From Sphingobium sp. YR768 (GTDB lineage: Bacteria; Pseudomonadota; Alphaproteobacteria; Sphingomonadales; Sphingomonadaceae): a stretch of DNA of 64,000 nt. The notes under the pieces are model-generated. The model made no database searches. It was not told the DNA's origin and saw only the letters and a list, made by a program, of their open reading frames with translations. Where the stretch lies: NCBI RefSeq assembly GCF_900111125.1, contig NZ_FOGE01000003.1, positions 1 through 64,000 of the forward strand, written 5' to 3'. The position numbers were made by a program, and so were the translations under genes. Shown in pieces: positions 28,569 through 36,099 of this stretch (position 1 is the stretch's first letter; the number at the start of each line of letters is the position of its first letter).

Positions 28569-29314
28569 TGCGCGCCATCACCCTGGTCGATCTGGACGAC
28601 ACCCTGTTCCAGACGCTGCGCAAATGCCCGGCGGATGTGCCGCATGACCGGCTGACCCCGCTGGGCTTTGCGGCCGACGGCGCCCCACTCAGCTATGCGA
28701 CCCCGCGCCAGATGCAGTTCATCCAGTGGCTGGCGGAGACGAGCCATATGGTCCCCGTCACCGCCCGGAGTCTGGATGCTTTGCGGCGGGCGCATATTCC
28801 CTTCAAGGCGGCAGTCTGTGCCCATGGCGGTGTCGTGCTGGATGAAAACAGCGAAGTAGACATAATATGGGCAGCGATCATCGCCGAAAAGGCAGCCCGC
28901 CACGCGACCGAACTGGCCGCCCTGTCCGACGCCATCGCCATGGAGGCACAGGCCCGCAGCATCGCCATCCGCGCGCGTGTGCTGATGGAGGGCGACCTGC
29001 CTCTCTACACGCTGGCCAAACATGCCGATGCCGATCATGCGGCGCTGTTCGCCGTGGTGGACGCTGCCGTGCCCGCGCTGCCACCCGGCTGGACCGATCA
29101 CCGTAACGGCAATAATGTCGCGCTGATGCCGCCCTATCTGGGCAAGGAACATGCAGTCGCCCACATATTGCCCGCCCTGCGCGCGCAATATCCCGATGCG
29201 CCGGTCATCGGCATAGGCGACAGCCTGACCGATGCGCCGTTCATGAGCCTGTGCGACTATGCGATGATGCCGCCGCGCTCCCAACTGGCGGGAGCCATGT
29301 TCCATGCGCATTGA
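28568..29314 (+). CDS. HAD-superfamily phosphatase of the Ter biosynthetic set
   Basis: 248 aa from the ATG at 28568, which overlaps the previous stop (TGATG). An in-frame GTG at 28556 is possible but unneeded. All four HAD motifs are visible: I, LVDLDDTLF (nucleophile Asp8, acid Asp10); II, VPVTARS; III, the Lys in LGKEHAV; IV, GIGDSLTDAPFM. The cap is inserted between II and III, as in Cof/trehalose-phosphatase-like HADs. It should remove a phosphate from a sugar- or nucleotide-phosphate made by neighbouring enzymes. The next gene begins 11 nt before its stop. Confidence 0.85.
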   Translation: MRAITLVDLDDTLFQTLRKCPADVPHDRLTPLGFAADGAPLSYATPRQMQFIQWLAETSHMVPVTARSLDALRRAHIPFKAAVCAHGGVVLDENSEVDIIWAAIIAEKAARHATELAALSDAIAMEAQARSIAIRARVLMEGDLPLYTLAKHADADHAALFAVVDAAVPALPPGWTDHRNGNNVALMPPYLGKEHAVAHILPALRAQYPDAPVIGIGDSLTDAPFMSLCDYAMMPPRSQLAGAMFHAH

Positions 29315-30404
29315 TGCCGACGCCAGCCCCGTCTTTTCCGGCAGCTATGATCCGCAGGACGTGACCTTCCTGCTGAAACCGGTATCGATGGCGGCCACCG
29401 ATGTCGCGGCGAAGGAAGCCGCGATCCAGTCGGGACGTCGCCATTATTCCGAAATGATCGCGCCGGAATCCATCCCCGACGATCGCTATCTCGGCCTCTA
29501 TCATGCCGCGCTGGCCCGCAATGGCGCCCGGCTGGCGCAGGATGTCGCCAGCCTTGCCGCCGGGCTTGTCGAGCGCAGGCCCGGCCGGGAGATCGTTCTG
29601 GTGTCGCTTGCAAGGGCGGGCACGCCGATCGGCGTGCTGCTGGCGCGGACGCTGCGCGCATGGGGGCATCGCGCCAGCCATTATTCGATCAGCATCATCC
29701 GCGATCGCGGGATCGATCCGGTGGCGCTGGCGCATATCGCCGACCGGCACGATCCCCGCGATGCGATCTTCATCGACGGCTGGACCGGCAAGGGCGCCAT
29801 CGCCCAGGAATTGCGCCGGTCGCTGGCCGCCTGCCCCCATGGCTTTGCGCCGGAACTGGCAGTCATCGCCGACCCGGCGGGGCAAGCCGATATCGCCGCG
29901 AGCGACGATGACTATCTGATCGCGTCCGGCCTGTTGAACGGTATCGTGTCGGGCCTCGTCAGCCGTTCCATCCTGAACACGGACGTCGTCGGCCCCGGCG
30001 ATTTTCATGCCTGCGTCACCTACCCGCATTATGCGCATGCGGACATGTCCCATGCCTTTATCGCCGCGATTGCCCCGCTGGCGGCCGCCGCCACGCCCCG
30101 GTCAATAGCCGGTCATACCGCGCGCCGTGCGATTCTGGGGCAGGCCTGCGAAACGATGGTGGAAGCGCTGCTGGCCGGGACCGGATCGCGCGATCGCAAC
30201 CGGATCAAGCCCGGTATTGCCGAAGCCACCCGCGCGCTGCTGCGCCGCATGCCCGAACGCCTGCTGGTCCGCGACCGCGAGGATGCGGATGTCGCGCATC
30301 TGCTGCACCTTGCGGCCGGTCACGGCATCCCGATCGAACCATTGGGCGCCGACTCCCATTATCGCGCCGTCGCCATCATCCGCAGCCTGGGGAATGACAG
30401 ATGA
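29304..30404 (+). CDS. StiP-family phosphoribosyltransferase with C-terminal Pelota-like domain
   Basis: 366 aa, of the family often labelled cysteine protease StiP but reinterpreted as a second phosphoribosyltransferase in Ter clusters. The transferase half shows SLARAGTPIGVLLAR, a PRPP-loop-like FIDGWTGKGAIAQEL near 150-165, and the family block TDVVGPGDFHACVTYPHYAHADMS. The last about 60 residues (RDREDADVAHLL, then IPIEPLG) fit the small Pelota-like RNA-binding domain. It probably uses PRPP on a substrate related to that of the 27450 gene. It overlaps both neighbours (11 nt upstream; ATGA downstream). Confidence 0.85.
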   Translation: MRIDADASPVFSGSYDPQDVTFLLKPVSMAATDVAAKEAAIQSGRRHYSEMIAPESIPDDRYLGLYHAALARNGARLAQDVASLAAGLVERRPGREIVLVSLARAGTPIGVLLARTLRAWGHRASHYSISIIRDRGIDPVALAHIADRHDPRDAIFIDGWTGKGAIAQELRRSLAACPHGFAPELAVIADPAGQADIAASDDDYLIASGLLNGIVSGLVSRSILNTDVVGPGDFHACVTYPHYAHADMSHAFIAAIAPLAAAATPRSIAGHTARRAILGQACETMVEALLAGTGSRDRNRIKPGIAEATRALLRRMPERLLVRDREDADVAHLLHLAAGHGIPIEPLGADSHYRAVAIIRSLGNDR

Positions 30405-31324
30405 CCGTCACGACACCGATTTCCCCCGTTGCTCTGGGGGCAACGCTCTACATTCCCTGCATGCGCGGCGACCTGTTTACGGCAGTGCTCGGCCCGCGTC
30501 GCCCGGCAGGGTTGCGATCGGCCGTCCTGTGTCTGGAAGATTCGGTGCGGGAGGAAGACCTGCCCACCGCCCTCACCCATCTGGCGACCTTCCTGCGGGC
30601 GCTCGTCACGCGGGAGGCGGCGCCCACCGACCCGCTGCTGTTCATCCGGCCACGGTCGGCCGCGATGCTGGAACATATATTGTGCATGCCGGGGATCGAG
30701 CATATCGACGGCTTCGTCGTGCCAAAGGCGCATGCGGACACGATGCCGGCCTATCTGTCCTTGCCGTTGCACGACCGGCACCGGCTGATGCCGACGCTGG
30801 AGACGCGCGAAGCCTGTGATCCGCAGGAAATGCGCCGCTTTCGCGATCAGTTGCTGGCGGTGCAGGACCGCATATTGGTGCTGCGGATCGGCGGCAACGA
30901 CCTGTTGCAGGCGATGGGCCTGCGCCGCCCGGCCAATCGCACCGCTTATGAGGGGCCGCTAGGCGGCCTGATCGGCCAGTTGGTGGCCGGCTTCGCGCCA
31001 TGGGGCTTTGCCTTGAGCGCACCCGTGCTGGAACGCTATGCCGACGCGGCGCTGCTGCGCGAAGAGGTGCTGCGCGATATCGAACATGGGCTGCTGACCA
31101 AGACCGCCATCCACCCCGCCCAGATCGCCGTGATCCAGAATGCTCTGGCCGTCCCGGCAGACGAGGAAGAGGAAGCGCGACTGGTTCTGGCGGAGGGCAG
31201 CCCGGCCGTGTTCGGCCGCGACGGCGTGATGTGCGAACCGGCCACTCATCGCGGCTGGGCCGAACGTCTGCTGCAACGTGCGTCGCTATTCGGCATAGCC
31301 GATCCGCGCGCCCTGCGGGCTTGA
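30401..31324 (+). CDS. CitE/HpcH-like aldolase-lyase of the Ter biosynthetic set
   Basis: A 307-aa TIM-barrel protein of the HpcH/HpaI aldolase-citrate lyase beta family: LYIPCMRGDL, AVLCLEDSV (acidic metal ligand), FVVPKAH, LMPTLET, ILVLRIGGNDLL and KTAIHPAQIAVI. Family members cleave or form C-C bonds of 2-oxo- or acyl-CoA substrates with a divalent metal. In Ter loci this member is proposed to act in making a nucleoside-like metabolite. The ATGA overlap with the StiP-type gene shows coupling; the AIM24-like gene follows after 20 nt. Confidence 0.85.
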   Translation: MTVTTPISPVALGATLYIPCMRGDLFTAVLGPRRPAGLRSAVLCLEDSVREEDLPTALTHLATFLRALVTREAAPTDPLLFIRPRSAAMLEHILCMPGIEHIDGFVVPKAHADTMPAYLSLPLHDRHRLMPTLETREACDPQEMRRFRDQLLAVQDRILVLRIGGNDLLQAMGLRRPANRTAYEGPLGGLIGQLVAGFAPWGFALSAPVLERYADAALLREEVLRDIEHGLLTKTAIHPAQIAVIQNALAVPADEEEEARLVLAEGSPAVFGRDGVMCEPATHRGWAERLLQRASLFGIADPRALRA

Positions 31325-31344
31325 TCCAGAGAGAGGAGGCAGGG

Positions 31345-32136
31345 ATGAGCGCCTATCGCAGCAAGATCGATGAGCAGGCCAGCGCCGGGGTTCGCTTCGA
31401 ACTCTATGAATTTGCGCGCAAGAGCCACATATTGGGCGGGCCGGTGCATGTCCCCAATGCGACACCGAACGGCACGGCGGCCACCATCCATCTTCATGCC
31501 CCGCATGGCGTGACCGCGCGGCAGGTGCGCATCATGCTGGATGGCGGCGCAGCCCTGCTGGAACCGGGCGCGCTGCAATATGCCCATGGCAAGCTACAGG
31601 TCGAGGTGCAGAAGAATGCCGGCGCCGGTGGCTTCCTGAAGCGCGCGATCACCTCCGCCGGGACCGGCGAAAGCGCCTTTGCCACGCGCTATTCGGGATG
31701 GGGCGAGGTCTGGACCGAAGCCACGACCAAATATTTCATCCTTGCCTCCATGGAAGGCCCAGATGATTCGCTGATCCTAGACGATGGCGCCTTCTACGCC
31801 TGCGACGCCAATATCGAACTGTCGACGCATATCCACCGGTCGGTGCAGGGCATATTATCGGGCAACGGCCTGATGCAGCCCAAGCTGACCGGTCGGGGCG
31901 CCTTCGTGGTCGAAGCACCGGTGCCGGTCGAAGAGATCGAAGTGGTCGAACTGGACGGTCAGAAGGAACTGATCGTCGATGGTGACCTGATGCTGATGTT
32001 TTCGGCCGGGCTTCAGGTGGAATTGCGGCCATTGGTGCGCGGCCTGCGCAATGCGATGCGCAGCGGCGAAGGGCTGGTCTATATGTTCCGGGGACGTGGG
32101 ACGGTGTGGCTGACGCCGACGGTCCGGCTGGGTTGA
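31345..32136 (+). CDS. AIM24-family protein
   Basis: 263 aa from the ATG at 31345 behind a strong GAGAGGAGG site. It has the beta-rich AIM24 pattern: VRIMLDGGAALLEPGALQYAHGKL, then KYFILASM, FYACDANIELSTHI, VVEAPVPVEEIEVVEL and LVYMFRGRGTVWLTP. The fold has no known catalytic residues. AIM24-like proteins recur in stress-response loci, including Ter-type clusters, and may organise complexes or membranes; the exact role is unknown. It is the last + strand gene before an 18-bp hairpin. Confidence 0.8.
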   Translation: MSAYRSKIDEQASAGVRFELYEFARKSHILGGPVHVPNATPNGTAATIHLHAPHGVTARQVRIMLDGGAALLEPGALQYAHGKLQVEVQKNAGAGGFLKRAITSAGTGESAFATRYSGWGEVWTEATTKYFILASMEGPDDSLILDDGAFYACDANIELSTHIHRSVQGILSGNGLMQPKLTGRGAFVVEAPVPVEEIEVVELDGQKELIVDGDLMLMFSAGLQVELRPLVRGLRNAMRSGEGLVYMFRGRGTVWLTPTVRLG

Positions 32137-32138
32137 GG

Positions 32139-32180
32139 GTTTGTTTGGAAATGCGCTCTTTCGCGCATTTCCAAACAAAC
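32139..32180. terminator. Perfect 18-bp hairpin, probable bidirectional terminator
   Basis: Arms 32139-32156 (gtttgtttggaaatgcgc) and 32163-32180 are exact reverse complements around a 6-nt loop (tctttc). It starts 2 nt after the AIM24-like stop and ends 2 nt before the stop of the convergent XpaC-like gene. The outer part reads as A/T-rich tails in both directions, fitting a shared intrinsic terminator. Confidence 0.75.
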
Positions 32181-32182
32181 TA

Positions 32183-32656
32183 TCAGCGCAGCGGATCATC
32201 CTCGCCATAGCGGTGGTCGATGAAGCGCAGATTGTCGGCGAAACTGTCCAGATCCTCCTGCGCCAGCGAGTGCGACAGAGTCTCCAGCCGGGCGATCATC
32301 TTTTCGAACCCCTGATTGAGATTATAGCTGGCCGAGCGCCCCGTCTGGCGGAAAATTTCCGCCCGGTGCGACGCCGGAATATCGGCATAGCTGGCGATCA
32401 GGCGCGGCAAATGGCTGTCACGCATCTGGCGTACCTCCGTCAGGGCGGACACCATCAGCCCGTCATCCTGCGTCCGTGCCTCGATATCGGCGATCAGCGA
32501 CAGCATCCGCGCCACCAGCGTACGCGACGCATCGGGCAAGCGCGGATCATCCGACGCTATGCTGGGGGCTGCGGGCTCTTGCTCTACCCGTGCAGGGGGC
32601 ACGGGCGCGGCCCTTCCCCCCATCCAACCCGTCAATTTGTCCAGAAAACCAGCCAC
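32183..32656 (-). CDS. XpaC-like protein
   Basis: 157 aa, predicted largely helical and soluble. The C-terminal two thirds fit the XpaC (5-bromo-4-chloroindolyl phosphate hydrolysis) family in outline: a helix with DSHLPRLIASYADI resembling the xYLPxxLxLLxxY signature, then GFEKMIARLETLSHSLAQED, then a dispersed acidic end (DNLRFIDHRYGED). XpaC genes are commonly paired with telA in toxic-anion-resistance loci, and the TelA-like gene is immediately upstream here (32-nt gap). Its biochemical activity is unknown; the hydrolysis name is historical. Similarity is weak, so the call rests partly on context. Confidence 0.6.
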   Translation of the reverse strand: MAGFLDKLTGWMGGRAAPVPPARVEQEPAAPSIASDDPRLPDASRTLVARMLSLIADIEARTQDDGLMVSALTEVRQMRDSHLPRLIASYADIPASHRAEIFRQTGRSASYNLNQGFEKMIARLETLSHSLAQEDLDSFADNLRFIDHRYGEDDPLR

Positions 32657-32688
32657 ACAGCCATCCTAGGCGAGGGGAATGCGCAACG

Positions 32689-33561
32689 CTAGAGGGGCCG
32701 CGCGGATAGATTTGCCGCATCGATGGCCCGGCGCACCTGATCGACCGCATCGGCCACCGCCCGATCGACGTCCCGGTCAGCCGCCCCCGTCCCGCGCGCC
32801 GCGTCCATCGTGCGATCCAGCGCATCGGCCTGTTGCAACAGGTCGCGACTGCCATCGACGGCCTGCCTTGCCGCCATGGCGGTCCGCAATGCAGCCACGC
32901 TGGTTTCACGCGCCCGATCGATCGCCTGCCCCAGAGCCCGCTGCCCGTCCGACACCAGTTGAAGCGCCAGCACGCCCTGCCGCGTCACCGCCAACTGGGT
33001 CAGCACATCCTGTTCCCGCGCCAGCAATCGAGGGGCAATGCCATCGCGCAGAAACCCGGCCCGCTCCGGTCGATCCCCCGCCAGTTCCCGTGCCGCTGCC
33101 TCGATCGCAACCGCGCAGGCGCGGATCAACTGGATGGCCTCCTCCAGACCGGCCTCGCTATCCTGCAATCTGGACCGATCCGTGTCGATGGTGATCAGGC
33201 CATGCGCGACATTGTCCCGCTCACGTTCGAGCTTTGCGACCAGGGCATTGAGATCGGGCCGGACGGGACGCTCCGCCTGCGCCCGGGGAAAAAGCCGCAG
33301 GCGCCTGCGCGGCGGTTCGGACGGCGCATAGGCCTCGGCCAGTTTCTGCAATTCATGCAGCACGCCATCGGCCGACGCCGCCATGGCGGTTCCCCTGTCC
33401 AACCGCTCGGCGGCCTGCGCAGCGGCGCGGATGGCACTGCGTCCCAGAGCATCCACCGAAGACAGGGCCTCGGCCTCGCTTGATCCCAACCATTGCCGCA
33501 AAAGCTGTCGCGCGGCCGGCCTGACATCCTGTTGCTTCGCCGCTCCGCTCACAAATTCCAC
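32689..33561 (-). CDS. Divergent TelA-like (toxic anion resistance) protein
   Basis: 290 aa from a GTG at 33561; GTG at 33552 is an alternative. It is all-helical with coiled-coil character. The second half, RLLAREQDVLTQLAVTRQ, then LALQLVSDGQRAL, then AIDRARETSVAALRTAMAAR, follows the TelA/KlaA pattern, in which a long helix with Q-N/D residues precedes a T-V/I-P-A-L-like element. It is shorter than typical TelA (over 330 aa) and alanine/arginine-enriched. It heads a two-gene operon with the XpaC-like gene. TelA homologues confer resistance to tellurite and other anions by an unknown mechanism. The tRNA-Gly lies upstream. Confidence 0.6.
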   Translation of the reverse strand: MEFVSGAAKQQDVRPAARQLLRQWLGSSEAEALSSVDALGRSAIRAAAQAAERLDRGTAMAASADGVLHELQKLAEAYAPSEPPRRRLRLFPRAQAERPVRPDLNALVAKLERERDNVAHGLITIDTDRSRLQDSEAGLEEAIQLIRACAVAIEAAARELAGDRPERAGFLRDGIAPRLLAREQDVLTQLAVTRQGVLALQLVSDGQRALGQAIDRARETSVAALRTAMAARQAVDGSRDLLQQADALDRTMDAARGTGAADRDVDRAVADAVDQVRRAIDAANLSARPL

Positions 33562-33672
33562 AACCCCGATCAGATCCGATGCCTGCTTCTTAGCGAAAAT
33601 GGCGGGCGCAACTCAAGCCGGGACGCAGACCAGTCATGGTCGGTCCACTATCTAAACGCTATTTCCGGGAGT

Positions 33673-33746
33673 TGGAGCGGGTGAGGGGAATCGAACCCCC
33701 GTCGTCAGCTTGGGAAGCTGCTGCTCTACCATTGAGCTACACCCGC
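33673..33746 (-). tRNA. tRNA-Gly (anticodon CCC)
   Basis: The reverse strand folds as a tRNA: acceptor GCGGGTG paired with CACCCGC, D-arm GCTC/GAGC, anticodon loop TTCCCAA giving CCC, and T-loop TTCGATT. Discriminator T and an encoded CCA occupy 33673-33676. The anticodon reads GGG glycine codons. Confidence 0.95.
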
Positions 33747-33869
33747 ATCGTGGAGCGTCCATGGCATAGCGACCCGAACGGGTCAACGGCCCCTTACAGG
33801 TCGATGAAGACTGCTCCCCATTTTTCAAGGATTGACCCGCCCCGCCTGATCACGGATCAGCCGGCGATC

Positions 33870-35012
33870 ATGACCATCGCCCCCGCTCCCAACGCGCCCG
33901 TGCGGCGTGCCCTCGTCGCGACCAACCACCTGAAGAATATCGCCGGATCGGAAGTGGTCGCGCTGGAAATGACCGATCATCTTCACCGGTCGGGCTATGC
34001 CGTGACCGTCTATGCCAGCATCGCCGAACCGCCCATGTCCTCGCTGATCGCCGATGCCGGGGGCCATATCATCACCGACCCGGCGCTGATCCACCCCTTC
34101 GCCTTCGATGTCGTCTATGCCCAGCATCAGCTTCTGGGTCTGTTCGACTATGCGCCTTCGCAGGATGACCGGGAAGCGACGCTGATCCTGCTCGGTCGCC
34201 TGTCACGCAAATCCTATATGGAAAGCGGCGGCTGGCTGCATGACCGGCTGCTGGCCGACATGATACTCGCCAATTCGGAGATGACGGCGGGCCATTTGCA
34301 GGAAATCGGCCAGACCGGACCGATCCACTGCTTCCACAATGCCGCCCCCGCCGCCTTCTTCGCGCCTGCTCGCGCGCTGCCGACCCGCCCTGCCCGCATC
34401 CTGACCATCAGCAGCCATCGTGACCCCGATCTGATGGGCGCGCTTGATCTGTTGCGACAGGCATGCAGCGTTCAGCATATCGGCCGCAGCGGTGACAAAG
34501 AGGAACTGGTGACACCGGCGATGATCGCACAGGCGGATCTGGTGATCTCCATCGGCAAGAGCATTCCCTATGCCCTCGCCAGCCGCACGCCCGTCTATGT
34601 CTATGATCATTTCGGCGGGCCGGGCTATCTGCACGAAGGCAACCGCGATGCAGCGGCCCGGTTCAATTTCACCGGTCGCTGTCAGGAGCGCCGCTTGTCC
34701 GCCGCATCGCTGGCGGCCGACATCATGGACAATTATGCGACCGGTGTCGCCTTCGCCCATTCCACGTCGGATGCATGGCTGACGCGCTATCTGTTGCCGC
34801 ACCATCTGGATCAGGCACTCGCCGTTGCGCCGCAAAGCAACGCCGCCCGCCGCGTGCGCATGGCGGCCGAGCCCTTCCTCGCGCAGGAACGGATGCTGGC
34901 CGCCCATATCCATGCCAATGTGCTGAAACAGCGCCAACTGGAACGTCAGATTCGCACCTTGAAGCGGGATCTGAACCGCGCGACCGCAGCAACGGTCCCG
35001 CAACCGGCCTGA
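33870..35012 (+). CDS. Glycosyltransferase-like protein (GT-B fold suspected)
   Basis: 380 aa from the ATG at 33870. A longer frame from 33636 is rejected because it reads through the tRNA. The N-terminus resembles a GT-B glycosyltransferase (RALVATNHLKNIAGSEVVALEMTDHLHRSGYAVTVYA), with FDVVYAQHQL and ILANSEMTAGHL further on. The C-terminal half contains ISIGKSIPYALASRTPVYVYDHFGGPGYLH, where a donor-binding site would lie. The end is a basic coiled helix. No membrane segment is present. Donor and acceptor cannot be named. It ends immediately before the convergent sugar kinase gene. Confidence 0.6.
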   Translation: MTIAPAPNAPVRRALVATNHLKNIAGSEVVALEMTDHLHRSGYAVTVYASIAEPPMSSLIADAGGHIITDPALIHPFAFDVVYAQHQLLGLFDYAPSQDDREATLILLGRLSRKSYMESGGWLHDRLLADMILANSEMTAGHLQEIGQTGPIHCFHNAAPAAFFAPARALPTRPARILTISSHRDPDLMGALDLLRQACSVQHIGRSGDKEELVTPAMIAQADLVISIGKSIPYALASRTPVYVYDHFGGPGYLHEGNRDAAARFNFTGRCQERRLSAASLAADIMDNYATGVAFAHSTSDAWLTRYLLPHHLDQALAVAPQSNAARRVRMAAEPFLAQERMLAAHIHANVLKQRQLERQIRTLKRDLNRATAATVPQPA

Positions 35013-35921
35013 TCAATAAGGCGCGTCGGCATCCTTCGCGGGGATAGCGCCGCGCCGGCCGATATTCCAACCGGCAAGCCGGTGGCCGGCCAGTGCGGCA
35101 TCCGCCACGCTAGCCCCTGCCAACCGGGCATGGAGATAACCGCCGTTGAAGGCATCCCCCGCACCGCTCGAATCGATCACGGTCAACTTCTGCGGGATCG
35201 GCACGACCACGCCCTCGACCATGCAGCCGTCGCCGCCCAGCTTCACCACGATCTCCCGGCCCTCGCCCGCGCCCCAGCGCGCCGCCGCATCTGCCACGTC
35301 ATCCGCCTCGCCCATCTCGACTTCATCCGCCAGCGTCGGCAGGCCGATGTCGCACAAGGCAATGGCCCGGTCGCGCCAGTGACAGGCCGTGGCCGCATCG
35401 CTCCACAGGCGGGGCCGATAATTGCCGTCGAAAGCGACCTTGCCGCCCCGTTCCTTCACCTTCCTCGCCAGTGTCAGCAAGGCCTCCCGCCCCGCATCAG
35501 GCAGGATGGCAAGCGTGATCAGCGAGAAATAGAGCAGGTCCGATTGCGCCGCCTGCGCGACCATGGCCGCGCTTTCGGGCAGATCGAACATGCGCCGCGC
35601 GGCCGCTTCGCTGCGCCAATAATGGAAGCTGCGTTCTCCGGTCGCATCGGTTTCGATCGCATAGAGGCCCGGAAGCTGTCCCTGCGCCGCGATCAACAGA
35701 CTGGTGTCGACGCCTTCCGCTTCCCACTGGCTGCGCAACTGCGCGCTCATCGGGTCGGCGCCCAGCGCACTGGCCAGGCGCACATGATCCCCCGAACGCG
35801 CCAGATGGACCGCCGTATTGATGACGTCACCGCCATAACGCAGGTTCCAGCCGTCGCCTTCGCCACGGCTCAATTCCAGCATCGCTTCCCCAATGACCGT
35901 GATCGTCGCCTTTTCCACCAT
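35013..35921 (-). CDS. kdgK: PfkB-family sugar kinase, likely 2-dehydro-3-deoxygluconokinase
   Basis: 302 aa with ribokinase/PfkB features: N-terminal GEAMLELSRG and GGDVINTAVHLARSG, and the C-terminal catalytic signature DSSGAGDAFNGGYLHA containing the base Asp. The segment LPGLYAIETDATGERSFHYWRSEAAAR is strongly reminiscent of KDG kinases, which phosphorylate 2-keto-3-deoxygluconate to KDPG for Entner-Doudoroff entry. No eda or uxu genes are adjacent, so substrate is inferred from sequence only. It is convergent with and directly abuts the gene at 33870-35012. Confidence 0.8.
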   Translation of the reverse strand: MVEKATITVIGEAMLELSRGEGDGWNLRYGGDVINTAVHLARSGDHVRLASALGADPMSAQLRSQWEAEGVDTSLLIAAQGQLPGLYAIETDATGERSFHYWRSEAAARRMFDLPESAAMVAQAAQSDLLYFSLITLAILPDAGREALLTLARKVKERGGKVAFDGNYRPRLWSDAATACHWRDRAIALCDIGLPTLADEVEMGEADDVADAAARWGAGEGREIVVKLGGDGCMVEGVVVPIPQKLTVIDSSGAGDAFNGGYLHARLAGASVADAALAGHRLAGWNIGRRGAIPAKDADAPY

Positions 35922-36099
35922 GCCATCCTGTCCTAAGTCTGGCGTCGTGGTGGGCAGCCGGGCGATTCAAGTCAAGACCCTGACCGCCACGACAGGGGCT
36001 GGAAATGTCGTCAACAGGGCCTATCGTGGAACGTTCGTTGCCATACCGTGTTTTGCCGAAGGCAAAGGACGCCGTAAGGGCGGCGCAACCGGGGACTCC

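Noticed and set aside
16495..33746. Ter region as a genomic island integrated at tRNA-Gly
   Set aside because: No direct repeat of the tRNA 3' end and no integrase gene was found at the other side, and base composition looks like the flanks.
33636..33869. N-terminal extension of the glycosyltransferase-like gene, starting before the tRNA and containing RVRGIEPPSSAWEAAALPLSYT
   Set aside because: This peptide is the translation of the antisense strand of the tRNA-Gly gene, a common false annotation. The real start is the ATG at 33870.
36029..36060. GGAAC-containing element before the PAS kinase as an EcfG (general stress) promoter
   Set aside because: The spacing to a CGTT-like -10 does not fit the usual 16-17 nt.
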